This document shows, piece after piece, positions 9,545 to 18,957 of a stretch of 64,000 nt of DNA; the first letter of the stretch is position 1, and each line of letters begins with the position of its first letter. The notes beneath the pieces are model-generated. The model saw only the letters and a program-made list of their open reading frames with translations. It did not search any database and was not told where the DNA came from. Source of the stretch: Okeania sp. SIO1I7 (GTDB lineage: Bacteria > Cyanobacteriota > Cyanobacteriia > Cyanobacteriales > Microcoleaceae); NCBI GenBank assembly GCA_010672585.1, contig JAAHGF010000008.1:568998-632997 (forward strand), given 5' to 3'. The translations under genes and the position numbers were made by a program.

Positions 9545-10495
9545 TTAACTTGCTTGCTGATGTCCGAGCTTGAGAAAAATTGCTTCCAAGTCTTCTTGAG
9601 TACAATGGAAATCTGTAACTGGGATATTAGCAAGAATGAGCGATCGCAACAAACTAGCAGCATCTTCGGGAGTTCCGGAAAATTGAACTTGTACTTGCTG
9701 ACTATCTGGCAAAACTTCCCAAGCTTCCACCCAGGGAGAATTTTTAATTTCCGCAATCAAGTCTGATAACCCACTCATAACAGAAATCGAGATTTGCTGA
9801 GTACTAAGACGTTGATAAAGTTCTTTGAGAGAAGCACTTTCTACCAAATAACCTAATTCCATTATTCCTATAGAAGAGCAAAGGTCTGCCAAGTCACTGA
9901 GAACATGGGAAGAAATGACTATTGTCATTCCTGCTTCCTGCAAAGCTTTGATAATTTGGCGAAACTGCATCCTGGCAATGGGGTCTAAACCAGAAACGGG
10001 TTCATCCAATAACAAAAGTAGGGGTTCGTGGATAATAGTTCTACCTAAACTAAGACGTTGTTTCATACCCCGCGACAGAGTAGAAATCAAACTATTCCGT
10101 TTATTCACAAGTTGGACTAATTCCAAGACAGCAAACAATCGGCGCGAACGGTGAGGTTCCCGCAAATTGTAAAGTCTGGCAAAATAGTCAAGATAATCCC
10201 ACACAGTCAGGTCATCATATACCGGAAAATCGTCTGGCAAAAAACCGAGGCGTTGTTTAAGGGTGGGGTTGGTGCGATCGCGCCTGAGACGTTCTCCGTT
10301 TATATATATTTCCCCTATTGTGGGTTCTTCGGCAGTAGCTAACATTCTTAATAGGGTGGTTTTGCCTGCCCCATTAGGTCCAATCAGTCCATAAACTTCC
10401 CCGGTAGCTACCTGTAAATGGAGGTCATTGACTGCTATATGGCGATCGAATTGTTTGGTAAGGCCACGAGTTTCAATTGCTAGTTCTTGTAACAT
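9545..10495 (-). CDS. ABC transporter ATP-binding protein
   Basis: 316 residues, a single nucleotide-binding domain plus a ~80-residue C-terminal extension. Walker A 'GPNGAGKTT' (residues 39-47), signature 'LSRGMKQRLSLGR', Walker B 'LLLLLDEP' and switch His in 'VISSHVLSD' are all present. This set and the C-terminal extension fit the CcmA/NatA-type ATPases that drive ABC-2 permeases. It is first in the minus-strand operon, 91 bp before permease paralogue 3, and is the only ATPase for the three permeases. Role by family: ATP-driven export across the inner membrane. Confidence 0.92.
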   Translation of the reverse strand: MLQELAIETRGLTKQFDRHIAVNDLHLQVATGEVYGLIGPNGAGKTTLLRMLATAEEPTIGEIYINGERLRRDRTNPTLKQRLGFLPDDFPVYDDLTVWDYLDYFARLYNLREPHRSRRLFAVLELVQLVNKRNSLISTLSRGMKQRLSLGRTIIHEPLLLLLDEPVSGLDPIARMQFRQIIKALQEAGMTIVISSHVLSDLADLCSSIGIMELGYLVESASLKELYQRLSTQQISISVMSGLSDLIAEIKNSPWVEAWEVLPDSQQVQVQFSGTPEDAASLLRSLILANIPVTDFHCTQEDLEAIFLKLGHQQAS

Positions 10496-10819
10496 GACTG
10501 TTAAACAGAAGAAGGTAGGTTAAGTGGGTGGGTTGAAACTACCCTAGCCTATGTCTACAAGATATGGCATTAAGATTTCGCAATGTTTAGGCACATTTTC
10601 AATAGCATTTTCTAAATTTGCTTGATTTAATAGACAATTATATAAACAAGATGTGAAAATTGTTATTACGAAAATGAGACGAGAGCTTGAAAGCCACGTC
10701 TTTTTAAAGTGTGGATTAAAAGCGAACGGCAACTTCAGTCGCCTATAAAAAAAAGTTAAAAAGGTTGTAATTTCCCAACTTTTAATGTTATAAATATTAT
10801 CCTAGGAAAAAACAATAAG
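10496..10819. other. Spacer with left end of the first TnpB element
   Basis: No convincing gene. The part next to tnpB (about 10690-10800) has the short imperfect hairpins and AT-rich leader expected of an IS200/IS605 left end; a 62-codon minus-strand ORF here has no protein-like features. Exact left boundary not determined. Confidence 0.5.
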
Positions 10820-12085
10820 ATGATGCTAGTTTATGAGATGAAATTAGAAGGAGAAGATGCCCAATACGAAAAGCTGGATGAGGCTATTCGTACTGGTCGT
10901 TTTGTCCGTAATAGCATCGTCAGAGCATGGATGGATGGGGAAGTTAAGAGTCGGAATGATGCCTACAAATACTGCAAAATATTAGCAGATAACCCTGAGT
11001 TTCCCTGGGCAAAAAAACTTAATTCGATGGCTAGACAAGCTCATGCAGAAAGGGCTTGGGCAGCTATGGAAAGATTCTATAAGAATTGCCAAGCCAAAAT
11101 TCCAGGGAAGAAAGGATATCCTAAATTTAAAAAATACCAAGTCAGAGCATCAGTAGAGTACAAAACTTCTGGTTGGAAATTGTCAGAAGACAGACATTAT
11201 TTGACTTTAACTGATGGATTTAATGTTGGTACTTTTAAACTCTGGGGCAGTCGCGACCTTCACTATTATCAAATCAAACAAATTAAAAGAGTCAGAATAA
11301 TCAGAAGGCATGATGGTTATTATGCTCAGTTTGTTATTGACCATACAAGGGAGGAAAAGAAAGAATTAACAGGGAAACAAATTGGTTTAGATGTAGGTTT
11401 AAATCATTTCTACACTGATTCGGAAGGTAATAAAGTCGATAATCCTCGGTTTTTCAGAAAGAATGAACGCCAAATTAAAAAGCTACAAAAGTGTTTATCT
11501 CGTACTAAAAAAGGCAGCAAAAACAGGATAAAAGCAAGGAATCGGTTAGGTAAAGCGCATCTCAAGGTATCACGCAGGCGTAACGACTGGGCTTGTAAAG
11601 AAGCACAGCACGTCATACAGTCTAACGATTTGGTAGCGATAGAAAACCTAAAAGTGCGTAACATGGTTAAAAACCATCATTTAGCCAAGTCAATTAATGA
11701 TGTTGCTTGGTATAAATTCAGGGAATGGTTGGAATATTTTGGCAGGATTTATGGGGTTCGAGTTATCGCAGTTGAACCCAAAAATACATCTCAAAATTGC
11801 TCAAATTGCGGTCAAAAAGTCATCAAAACTTTAAGCAGTAGAACCCATAAATGTCCCCACTGTGGTTATGAGGCCGATAGGGACGAAAACGCTGCAATCA
11901 ACATCCTTCAATCAGCCCTCAAGCAACTACCAACTACCCTGGGGCGCAGGGAAGATAACGTCTCTGGAGAGACTGGCCTCTGCTTGAATGGGGAAACCCA
12001 GACGAGTAAGCCGACTCGGCGAAAGAGAAACTCTAAGTAGTGATATTTAGAATCCCTGTCTCTTTAGAGCGGGGAGTACGTCAAT
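10690..12085 (+). mobile_element. IS200/IS605-family element encoding only TnpB (IS1341-type)
   Basis: tnpB (10820-12040) is followed by a GC-rich hairpin end, 'AATCCCTGTCTCTTTAGAGC' then GGGGAGTACGTCAA, at about 12050-12084, the usual right end of this family. Two solo copies of this end occur at 14719-14753 and 24466-24500. There is no tnpA, so movement would need a Y1 transposase in trans. The right end abuts the last codons of the GrpB-family gene. By family knowledge the right end also templates the reRNA/omega-RNA guide, whose guide would be the flank after 12085. Left boundary approximate. Confidence 0.65.
10820..12040 (+). CDS. tnpB: RNA-guided TnpB nuclease, IS605 OrfB family
   Basis: 406 residues, normal for TnpB. 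An N-terminal helix-turn-helix/WED region is followed by a RuvC domain with the three acidic residues in place: Asp in 'GLDVGLNHF', Glu in 'LVAIENLKV', Asp in 'EADRDENAA'. The zinc finger CSNC...CPHC lies between the last two. The catalytic set is complete, so the nuclease is predicted active. Family knowledge: TnpB is guided by RNA from the element's right end and cuts empty donor sites, favouring retention of the element. Start chosen at the ATG after a weak AT-rich leader; an ATG three bases later would serve equally. Confidence 0.92.
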   Translation: MMLVYEMKLEGEDAQYEKLDEAIRTGRFVRNSIVRAWMDGEVKSRNDAYKYCKILADNPEFPWAKKLNSMARQAHAERAWAAMERFYKNCQAKIPGKKGYPKFKKYQVRASVEYKTSGWKLSEDRHYLTLTDGFNVGTFKLWGSRDLHYYQIKQIKRVRIIRRHDGYYAQFVIDHTREEKKELTGKQIGLDVGLNHFYTDSEGNKVDNPRFFRKNERQIKKLQKCLSRTKKGSKNRIKARNRLGKAHLKVSRRRNDWACKEAQHVIQSNDLVAIENLKVRNMVKNHHLAKSINDVAWYKFREWLEYFGRIYGVRVIAVEPKNTSQNCSNCGQKVIKTLSSRTHKCPHCGYEADRDENAAINILQSALKQLPTTLGRREDNVSGETGLCLNGETQTSKPTRRKRNSK

Positions 12086-12596
12086 GAAGTCGTGCTTTTT
12101 CCATGACAGACTTAATATAATCCGTTTTTCCTGTTGTGTATGCTTCTCGATCGCTCGAAAAGCGTTGAGCAAGATTACGTTTTAATTTTGCATAGCGTGC
12201 TGCTTCATCTGGATGCTGACAAAGATAGTCTCGAAATATTAAACACTCCCATAATATGCTGTCTGCTTCGACTATATGAACATGATGAGTGCGTGGACCG
12301 TTAGGTGGTAGACCTTTGACAAAAAACATCCGTTGAGGGTCGGGGTTATCAAACCAATATTCATATCCCAAGAGTTTTAACTGAGGAATAGCTATTTGTT
12401 TTGCTTCTTCAAGTGAAGATACTTCAATCAATAAATCAATAATAGGTTTTGCAGCTAAACCTGGTACTGATGTGCTGCCAAAATGTTCAATACGATGAAT
12501 AAGAGATTCTCCTAAAAGTTCACGGATGTGTGTAGCTTCTTGCTGAAACATCAATTTCCAATCTGGATTATATTCGACTATAAAAATTTCATCCAT
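12081..12596 (-). CDS. GrpB family protein (UPF0157)
   Basis: 171 residues, full length for the family. The hallmark 'HFGSTSVPGLAAKPIIDLL' is present near residue 40, followed by 'FFVKGLPPNGPRTHHVH', both typical of GrpB-like proteins, which have a nucleotidyltransferase-like fold. Cellular role is poorly known. The gene is convergent with tnpB and its stop codon (12081-12083) overlaps the right end of that element, so the insertion sits at the exact 3' end; the last two residues may be element-derived. Confident on family, not on function. Confidence 0.85.
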   Translation of the reverse strand: MDEIFIVEYNPDWKLMFQQEATHIRELLGESLIHRIEHFGSTSVPGLAAKPIIDLLIEVSSLEEAKQIAIPQLKLLGYEYWFDNPDPQRMFFVKGLPPNGPRTHHVHIVEADSILWECLIFRDYLCQHPDEAARYAKLKRNLAQRFSSDREAYTTGKTDYIKSVMEKARLH

Positions 12597-12841
12597 TTAT
12601 CTATAAGTCAACTCTGATTAGAATTTTATTCTATGCAACTTCTTATGAATTTTGCATCTACGAATATAATACCAATATAGCGTTTTTCAACCTAATGAGG
12701 TATACCTACACCTATCTTTCTTTCTCTTCTATACAGGCAAATAATTGATAATTTCTGTACGATAATTGATTTTATTTTTTATTATTGGAGATGTATAATA
12801 GATATCTATGAAAAAGAATATCGGCATACTAATTAGCAATT
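12597..12841. other. Spacer with a dispersed repeat (TTATTGGAGATGT type)
   Basis: Bases 12741-12805 ('GATAATTTCTGTACGATAAT' and following, to TTGGAGATGT) recur at 15509-15572, partly at 14362-14388, and inverted at 26405-26456. It precedes the protease gene and may carry its promoter, but no clear -10/-35 pair stands out. Confidence 0.45.
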
Positions 12842-13966
12842 ATGAACAAATTTTGGAGTGTCATAGCTATTATTTTCAGTTCTATTCTCTGCCAAATTTT
12901 TATCCATAATTTACTTATATCAAAACCTATTATTTTTTCGCAAAATTTAGCTCTAGCAAATCATAAATACAGTAGGGTGCGTGGCAACACAGCTAAACAA
13001 AATATAGGAAAAAATAGAGAATTTTGTGTAAGTCCTGAAATTGTAGAAAATACTATTCATAAATACAGAAAAATTGGAGCTATTGTAGAATTAGAAGGTT
13101 TAAATTTACCCCGCCCAAAAGTCACAGGTAAGGCAACTATCCCTTTTCAATTTTTAACAGGAGGAAAAGCTTTTACTGTAACAGCTACTCTAGGAAAAAA
13201 ATCAGGTAATTTCTTATTAGATACTGGTGCTTCTACTTCTATTATTGCCACAGAAACTGTCAAAGAATTAGGTTTAATTGGAAAACCAGTACCGCAAGAG
13301 CTTTTAACCTATGCAGTAGCGGGAGATGAATGCCCAGAAATGAAAGCTAATTTGCATCGTTTACCTGTGTTAAAAATTGATAATGTCAAAGTAGAAGGGT
13401 TAACAGCTTTAGAATTTACTACTACTATCATGCCAGAGGGATTATCGGGTGTTTTAGGCATGGATATTTTGAGTAATTTTGACGTAGAAATTAATCCTAA
13501 AACTCAAGAATTAAAACTATTGCCTCCGACTCCAATACCTAGTACAAATATTGATGATGCTATTCCACTTAAAACTAAATTAGGTGTGATGTTAGCTGAG
13601 GTAGAAATTAATGGCAAAGGTCCGTTTATTTTTATGTTAGATACGGGAGCAGAAAGTATTTTTATTTCTCAAAAATTAGCTAATCAGTTAAATATTTCTG
13701 CTGCTGAAAGACAGGAAATTCGAGTCCAAGGTTTTTGTGGCATAGAAATGGCAGAATATGCCTCTTTATCTAAAGTGAGAATGGGAAATTATCAACTCAC
13801 AAATTTAGAAACAGTCATTTTATCTTCCCCTGTATTGAAATTATTAGAAGTTGATGGAATTTTAGGGCAAAACTTTTTAAACAATTATCAACAATACTGG
13901 CAGTTTAATCAAAAAAAATCAGAAAATTTTCCGGCGGATGGAAGCTTATTATTGATTCCCTTATAA
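12842..13966 (+). CDS. Exported retropepsin-like aspartic protease with two DTG domains
   Basis: 374 residues. The first ~30 residues form a signal peptide or membrane anchor ('FWSVIAIIFSSILCQIF'). Two homologous halves follow, each with a catalytic-type motif: 'LLDTGAST' (Asp near residue 127) and 'MLDTGAES' (near 266), and each with the matching downstream strand 'GVLGMDIL' and 'GILGQNFL'. Cellular pepsins have two such lobes; bacterial retropepsins usually have one per chain and dimerise, so this single-chain pair may make its own complete active site. Acts in periplasm or outside, by inference. Flanked by repeat-rich DNA; no operon partner. Confidence 0.8.
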   Translation: MNKFWSVIAIIFSSILCQIFIHNLLISKPIIFSQNLALANHKYSRVRGNTAKQNIGKNREFCVSPEIVENTIHKYRKIGAIVELEGLNLPRPKVTGKATIPFQFLTGGKAFTVTATLGKKSGNFLLDTGASTSIIATETVKELGLIGKPVPQELLTYAVAGDECPEMKANLHRLPVLKIDNVKVEGLTALEFTTTIMPEGLSGVLGMDILSNFDVEINPKTQELKLLPPTPIPSTNIDDAIPLKTKLGVMLAEVEINGKGPFIFMLDTGAESIFISQKLANQLNISAAERQEIRVQGFCGIEMAEYASLSKVRMGNYQLTNLETVILSSPVLKLLEVDGILGQNFLNNYQQYWQFNQKKSENFPADGSLLLIPL

Positions 13967-14018
13967 AAACTTTAACTCACCTACTTAAAACTGTACAAAC
14001 TTATCATTACCGAATAAT

Positions 14019-14198
14019 TAATAATTAAATAATTCGCGCCTTGAGGCCTCCCCTTTTAAGGGAAAAAAAAGCGGTCGAGGGATGGCGAGGTTTCCTCGCC
14101 ATATCCAATCGACCAAGAAAAGAAAATATTCCTTATATTCAGTCCTCTCGGTTTTAACCAGAGGTAATTATCAATTATCAATTATCAATTATCCATTA
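14019..14198. repeat. Family A intergenic repeat, with inner hairpin module
   Basis: AT-rich arms (AATAATTAATAATTAAATAAT / repeated ATCAATTATC) bracket 'GCCTCCCCTTTTAAGGG' and 'CCTCTCGGTTTTAACCAGAGG'. The inner module runs from GCGGTCG (14071) to CGACCAAG and includes the hairpin GGATGGCGAGG/CCTCGCCATATCC. This copy has the shortest module: the small insert seen after GGTCG in other copies is absent. Confidence 0.7.
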
Positions 14199-14202
14199 AT
14201 GA

Positions 14203-14328
14203 ATTAGACCGATTTTTTAGCTTTTCTAATCCTGGTAAACGCGTAGTAAAACAACAACCTTTTCCTGGATGACTATCTGCAGTAATTCAACCGCCATGCT
14301 TTTGAGCAATTGTTTGGGTAAATATTAC
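14203..14328 (-). pseudogene. Histidine kinase C-terminal remnant
   Basis: Reverse-strand translation gives 'VIFTQTIAQKHGG', a TGA stop, then 'ITADSHPGKGCCFTTRLPG'. This matches the end of the HATPase domain of sensor kinases (G2 box region, usual 'IAEKHGGRI...PGKGTTF'). The stop falls where Arg (CGA) is expected, so one transition explains it. Nothing upstream of 14328 continues the frame. The fragment ends against the family A repeat. Confidence 0.7.
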
Positions 14329-14718
14329 AGTAGATTCCTCCCATAAGAAGTACAGAGATTAACAATTTTTATTATTGGAGATGTCTATTGATGAACCATA
14401 TCGTTACAATCAAAACCCTACAATCAAAACCCTGTAGGGACGTTCCATGGAACGTCCTTACTGTGGTTTACCTAAGTGAAAACCGCTGTCAATATTTGTA
14501 GTAGACTGACACATTTAAAACTGTGCACTCTTATTTTTGTTTCTAGGTGTCTTGATCTCCCCATCCCCTCATCTCCCCATCTCCCCAAATTCCCCTCCTG
14601 GGAGGGGTCAGGGGTGGGTTCCCATCCCCCCATCTCCCCATCTCCCCAAATTCCCCTCCTGGGAGGGGTCAGGGGTGGGTTCCCAACGTCAACCCCCCGA
14701 AGAGCTGCAGCTCAGTAG

Positions 14719-14753
14719 GAATCCCCGCGTCTTTAGGCCGGGGAGGATGTCAA
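14719..14753 (+). mobile_element. Solo IS200/IS605 right-end hairpin
   Basis: GAATCCCCGCG-TCTTTAGGC-CGGGGAGGATGTCAA matches the right end of the intact TnpB element at about 12050-12084 (same layout, paired C/G arms, same TCAA end). No transposase gene adjoins it, so it is a remnant or a non-autonomous derivative. Confidence 0.6.
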
Positions 14754-14773
14754 ATACCCGACTTTATCTACTA

Positions 14774-15463
14774 TTAAAAATTAAAATTTCTTCTTTTAGC
14801 AATTCTCAAACATTTATAAAAAGTAGCAATCAAAAATACTTCAGCAAAAACTTTAAATATTTCCTCAATACTCCTGAGCCATTCCCTTTGCATTTCTTGA
14901 GTTTCATTCAACAAATTTGATGTTTCTTGACCTTGAGTAAAAAAATCAAGTGCAATAGAACAACAAGCTAAAATCAAAGCAATCTTAAAATAACCAAAAG
15001 ACTCTCGATATCGATAAAACTCCTGACGAAAATAGTAAATTACCAACAACCCAATCATCCCGTAAATCACAATAATTAAATCGTCAATACTATCAGTCAA
15101 AGCAGTTTCCTGAATTTTAAATATCCAATGAATAAATTTATCTAACCTTTCATGGATTTGAATTAGTTCATCCACAGCGCAGAACACAAAACCAAAAGTA
15201 AAAAACTGCCAAAGTCTTTGATAACTCTTTCCAGACTCAGATACCTCTTTTCTGCCAATTCTTAAACGATAAACTTTCCAGTTAATTCCAGCAATAATTA
15301 ATAACTGAATACCCGATAACCAATTAATCAAAGACCCCTCATCAAAATATCGATATGGTCCTTTATCCAGTAGTATTGCCCGGAAAATAACAGCAGCGAT
15401 CGCCACAAAATTCACAAATAATGCGATCGATAATATTTTTTTAGTAGAAAATCCTGACATCAA
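14774..15463 (-). CDS. Multi-span membrane protein of unknown function
   Basis: 229 residues with about five membrane spans ('ILSIALFVNFVAIAAVIF', 'WLSGIQLLIIAGI', 'FFTFGFVFCAVDEL', 'LIIVIYGMIGLLVIYYF', 'ALILACCSIALDFF'). The third span leads into 'VDELIQIHERLDKFIH', a cluster of acidic and His residues that could bind metal. No named family is recognised. The C-terminal coding end meets repeat DNA. Start at the ATG at 15463; a second ATG one codon later is equally possible. Isolated gene between spacers. Confidence 0.65.
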   Translation of the reverse strand: MMSGFSTKKILSIALFVNFVAIAAVIFRAILLDKGPYRYFDEGSLINWLSGIQLLIIAGINWKVYRLRIGRKEVSESGKSYQRLWQFFTFGFVFCAVDELIQIHERLDKFIHWIFKIQETALTDSIDDLIIVIYGMIGLLVIYYFRQEFYRYRESFGYFKIALILACCSIALDFFTQGQETSNLLNETQEMQREWLRSIEEIFKVFAEVFLIATFYKCLRIAKRRNFNF

Positions 15464-15624
15464 AATTATTAATAGGAGGGAACAGGGAACAGTGAACAGG
15501 GGATAGGGGGAAATAACTGATAATTTCTGTACGGTAATTGATTTTATTTTGGATTTTTGGAGATGTCTATTATTCAGATTGTATTACCTGAGTAAGTGTT
15601 CTATATCACTAGCAAAACTTTATC

Positions 15625-15713
15625 AGGACTTACGCAAAGACACTGTGTATAGAGTCCAACTACTATTGTCCAATAGTTATGAGTACTATATATAGCGTAT
15701 CTGCGTAAATCCT
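15625..15713. repeat. 89-bp hairpin MITE, copy 1
   Basis: Ends AGGACTTACGCA...TGCGTAAATCCT are inverted repeats, and the interior continues the palindrome around ACTATTGTCCAATAGT, so the whole element can fold as one hairpin. Copies 2 and 3 have exactly the same length. Confidence 0.8.
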
Positions 15714-15812
15714 ATTTATATTATATCCGTTCAATAACACGAGCAAACTCCGCGCGTGCTGAGGCAAACAAAAAACTTTCTCTTCCTTCCCCTTCTTATA
15801 CCTTAATTTATC

Positions 15813-15901
15813 AGGACTTACGCAAAGGCACTATTTATAGAGTCCAACTACTATTTTCCAATAGTTTTGAGCGCTATATATAGCGTATCTGCGTAAGTCC
15901 T
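15813..15901. repeat. 89-bp hairpin MITE, copy 2
   Basis: Same orientation as copy 1, ends AGGACTTACGCA / TGCGTAAGTCCT; differs by scattered substitutions, for example TTTTCC instead of TTGTCC at the centre. Confidence 0.8.
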
Positions 15902-15931
15902 ATTTATTTCTGCTCCTAACTACTCCTAAAA

Positions 15932-15967
<36 letters not shown>

Positions 15968-16091
15968 GATAATTTAAACTTATGTTGTGATTAGATATAA
16001 ATATTTATATTTTTTTCAATATTTGTTTACAAACGTTTACAAAGTTTAGTAATATGAAAAAGACCAAAGGTAAGTATTTGTTCTCACTGTT

Positions 16092-17774
16092 ATGGCAACT
16101 CAATTTCCCTGGCTGACCACCATTGTCCTACTGCCACTTCTGGCCGCCCTACTCATCCCCGTAATCCCCGATAAAAACGGAAAAACCATGAGATGGTACG
16201 CCCTTGGTGTAGGAATTATAGATTTTGCACTGATGTGCTACGCCTTCTGGAATAACTACAATGCCAGCGACTCAGCTTTTCAACTCGTAGAAAAATATGC
16301 CTGGCTCCCTCAGATAGGTCTAAGTTGGGCAGTATCAGTAGACGGTTTATCTATGCCACTGGTACTTTTAGCTGGCCTAGTAACAACACTTTCAATATTC
16401 TCGGCGTGGCAAGTAGACTACAAACCACGTCTTTTTTATTTTCTAATGCTGCTGCTATACTCCGCCCAGATAGGAGTATTCGTAGCCCAAGACATGATGC
16501 TACTGTTTATTATGTGGGAACTAGAGCTAGTTCCTGTCTACCTGCTCATTTCAATCTGGGGTGGCCAAAAGCGTCGCTACGCTGCAACAAAATTCTTGCT
16601 CTACACAGCAGCAGCTTCCATATTTATTCTAGTGGCAGCCTTGGGAATGGCCTTATACGGTGGCGGCAATATTACCTTCGATATGGTGGAACTAGGTCTG
16701 AGAGATTATCCACTGACTCTAGAACTTCTACTATATGCAGGATTATTAATCGCTTTTGGAGTAAAGCTGGCCATTTTCCCTCTACATACATGGCTACCTG
16801 ATGCTCACGGCGAAGCTTCTTCACCTGTATCAATGGTTCTGGCAGGTGTATTGCTCAAAATGGGTGGATATGGATTAATTCGCCTCAACTTAGAAATGCT
16901 CTCTGATGCTCATGTTTATTTTGCTCCGGTACTAGCAATTCTAGGTGTCGTTAATATTGTTTATGGCGGATTGAATTCTTTCGGCCAGTCTAATATGAAG
17001 CGCCGTTTGGCTTATTCATCTGTTGCTCACATGGGGTTTGTTTTGTTAGGTATTGCTTCCTTCACTGACTTGGGTGTGAGTGGTGCTTTACTACAGATGA
17101 TTTCCCACGGTTTAATTGCTGCGGTATTATTCTTCCTCGCGGGTATAACTTATGATCGCCTCCACACTCTGAAGTTGGACGAAATGGGTGGTCTTGGTCA
17201 AGTAATGCCAAAAGTATTTGCTCTATTTACAGTTAGTGCCATGGCATCTTTAGCACTTCCTGGAATGAGTGGGTTTGCTAGCGAGCTAATGGTATTCGTC
17301 GGAGTGACTAGCAGCGATGTTTATAGTTCAGCTTTCCGCACTGTAACAGTTTTCCTCGCAGCAGTTGGTTTGATTTTGACACCTATTTATCTGCTCTCCA
17401 TGTTGCGTCAAATGTTCTACAGCACTGGTAAAGCACCTGCTTGTATCCTCAAAGATACTCCTTATGAAAATGAAGTTTTAGATGAAGCAGTTTGTTACGG
17501 TACTAACTGTGTGTTACCTGCCAATGCTATCTATACTGATGCCAGACCACGAGAAGTAGCGATCGCTGCTTGTTTCTTGGTTTTGATTATTGGTATTGGT
17601 TTATATCCTAAAATGGCAACTCGGATGTACGATGTGAAAACAGTTGCAGTCAATAGTCAGGTTCGTCAATCATACACTTTTGCTAAAGCTAATCCTCAAC
17701 TCTTTGCCAAAGGACCATTATTCCCCAAGATGCCTGAGTCTGAAGTGTTATCAGTTTCTGGTATCTTCAAATAA
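16092..17774 (+). CDS. ndhD: NAD(P)H-quinone oxidoreductase subunit 4
   Basis: 560 residues, 13-14 membrane spans, the length of cyanobacterial NdhD. Antiporter-type core motifs are present, including '[13 protein letters not shown]' with the key Glu, '[18 protein letters not shown]' with the conserved Lys, His and Asp/Glu, and '[16 protein letters not shown]'. It is a proton-pumping membrane-arm subunit of the thylakoid NDH-1 complex used in respiration and cyclic electron flow. The C-terminal ~90 residues are soluble, as usual. Which NDH-1 variant (D1 or D2 type) is not decided here, although the sequence resembles the respiratory/cyclic D1-D2 group rather than CO2-uptake D3/D4. Stand-alone gene with its own terminator. 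Confidence 0.93.
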   Translation: MATQFPWLTTIVLLPLLAALLIPVIPDKNGKTMRWYALGVGIIDFALMCYAFWNNYNASDSAFQLVEKYAWLPQIGLSWAVSVDGLSMPLVLLAGLVTTLSIFSAWQVDYKPRLFYFLMLLLYSAQIGVFVAQDMMLLFIMWELELVPVYLLISIWGGQKRRYAATKFLLYTAAASIFILVAALGMALYGGGNITFDMVELGLRDYPLTLELLLYAGLLIAFGVKLAIFPLHTWLPDAHGEASSPVSMVLAGVLLKMGGYGLIRLNLEMLSDAHVYFAPVLAILGVVNIVYGGLNSFGQSNMKRRLAYSSVAHMGFVLLGIASFTDLGVSGALLQMISHGLIAAVLFFLAGITYDRLHTLKLDEMGGLGQVMPKVFALFTVSAMASLALPGMSGFASELMVFVGVTSSDVYSSAFRTVTVFLAAVGLILTPIYLLSMLRQMFYSTGKAPACILKDTPYENEVLDEAVCYGTNCVLPANAIYTDARPREVAIAACFLVLIIGIGLYPKMATRMYDVKTVAVNSQVRQSYTFAKANPQLFAKGPLFPKMPESEVLSVSGIFK

Positions 17775-17835
17775 TATAGCGATCGGCAATTAGCTTTTAG
17801 CTTGGCTTCAAACTATTACTTTATAATTGGTTTAC

Positions 17836-17872
17836 AGTAGGGATGTTGCATACAATATCCCTACTTTTTTTT
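17836..17872 (+). terminator. Rho-independent-type terminator of ndhD
   Basis: AGTAGGGAT (17836-17844) pairs with ATCCCTACT (17857-17865) around a 12-nt loop, directly followed by a run of eight T (17865-17872), 62 bp after the ndhD stop. The GGCGTTGCTG MITE begins on the next base. Confidence 0.85.
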
Positions 17873-18173
17873 GGCGTTGCTGAATTGAAGTATGAATGCG
17901 CGATTGTTTGGTTCTCGCCTTCGCCCCCGCGCATCCCCCATTCAACAAAAAGCGCAGCATCTTCTGGCTTCCCATCCTTCAAATGCGCAGCATCCTCTGG
18001 CTTTCCCATCGTTCAAAAGCGAAGCATCCTCTGGCTTCCCCCTTTCTAAGGGGGACGGGAGGGGGATAAAAAGGGGGACGGGAGGGGGATAAAAAGGGGG
18101 ACTTTTAGAGTCTTATTCCCCCCAAAGTTGGGGGGTTAGGGGGGCTTGCATCATACCCAGAATTAGCAACGCC
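17873..18173. repeat. GGCGTTGCTG-family MITE, copy 1 (expanded)
   Basis: Starts GGCGTTGCTGAATTG and ends in the inverted CTAATTCTGGG-type end ...AGCAACGCC; inside are 'GAAGTATGAATGCGCGATTG' and the GGGGGGTTAGGGGGGC hairpin shared with copies at 21818, 24705 and 59162. This copy is enlarged by tandem 'GCGCAGCATCYTCTGGC' and 'GGGGGACGGGAGGGGGATAA' subrepeats. Short ORFs across it are artefacts of the repeats. Confidence 0.75.
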
Positions 18174-18222
18174 TATTTTTTTGTCAAAATTTTCTGCAAA
18201 TAAGTATTCAACCGGATTTGAT

Positions 18223-18435
18223 ATGACTATTAGAAAATGTCCCAAATGTCACACTGAATTTGAACTACCTTCTCTATCTTTTCCTTTCATGTTGCCACCA
18301 ACAGATAAAGATTATGAGTGGATAGACAGTAGTCAAACACTTACTTGCCCCCATTGCAATGCTAATCTAATAGTATGGGCTCGCCAATATATTTATGAAG
18401 ACAAACAAGAGATAGGTGAATTAGAATTGCATTAA
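18223..18435 (+). CDS. Small zinc-ribbon protein
   Basis: 70 residues from the ATG at 18223 (the frame is open to 18181 but that part touches the MITE). Two Cys pairs, 'CPKCHTEF' near the N-terminus and 'CPHCNANL' near residue 48, make a four-Cys zinc ribbon; between them is a short acidic stretch 'DKDYEWIDSS'. No catalytic feature. Proteins of this kind may bind nucleic acid or partner proteins, but no specific family is recognised. No operon partner on this strand. Confidence 0.6.
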   Translation: MTIRKCPKCHTEFELPSLSFPFMLPPTDKDYEWIDSSQTLTCPHCNANLIVWARQYIYEDKQEIGELELH

Positions 18436-18957
18436 AATTCTCCTCACTCAAAAATTTTTAGCAAGGGTTGAAATTTTACCTATAGTGCATTTACTAATAG
18501 GCATCTTCAGAAAAGAGAGAGTAGGAAGTAGGAATTCAAGAATTTAGAATTTAGAATTTAGAATTACCTCTCCTGGAAAAGAAGAGGATTGACTCAAAGG
18601 ATTTTTTTTTATTTTATCCCCTTAAAAGTGGAGGCTTTAAACCTGAATTGTTGAATGAATAATTATTAACTATCAACTCTTAATTATTCATTATTAATTA
18701 TTCATTATTAATTATTCGGCAATTGTTCGCGATCGCCCGTTATAAAATTAAACAATTTATTTAAAAAATTTGTAAAATATATCACAGTAAAATATCAATT
18801 TTTCTTATAAAAACCTACAATTCAACCCACTAGAGAAAATTTCATATTTTCTTATAATTCTAGTATTAACTGTAGCTATATAATATATAAGTATTTTTAG
18901 TAAATTCTTACAGCTTATAGTTAACTAAAGCATCAGTAATACCAGAGGAGAAACAAG
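18436..18957. other. Spacer with family A-type repeat
   Basis: Bases about 18535-18720 hold a short family A repeat (TTTAGAATTTAGAATT arm, 'ACCTCTCCTGGAAAAGAAG', 'CCCCTTAAAAGTGGAGGC', ATTATTAATTATTC arm). The remaining AT-rich DNA (18740-18950) precedes the cupin gene and likely includes its promoter; no individual box is assigned. Confidence 0.55.

Larger units (their letters stand above)
13967..14773. other. 807-bp repeat-rich spacer
   Basis: Contains, in order: a family A repeat with inner module (14019-14198), a histidine kinase remnant (14203-14328), a G/C-rich tandem duplication (two ~78-bp copies of a 'CCCCATCTCC...TGGGAGGGGTCAGGGG' unit, about 14570-14685) and a solo IS605 right end (14719-14753). 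Confidence 0.7.

Noticed and set aside
14476-14920. Overlapping plus-strand ORFs of 80 and 127 codons
   Set aside because: Pro/Ser-rich translation of C-rich tandem repeats and of the antisense of the membrane protein gene.
16325-16801. 158-codon plus-strand ORF within ndhD
   Set aside because: Lies wholly inside ndhD in another frame.
17892-18092. Two overlapping plus-strand ORFs after ndhD
   Set aside because: They read through subrepeats of the GGCGTTGCTG MITE, and the translation is repeat-derived.
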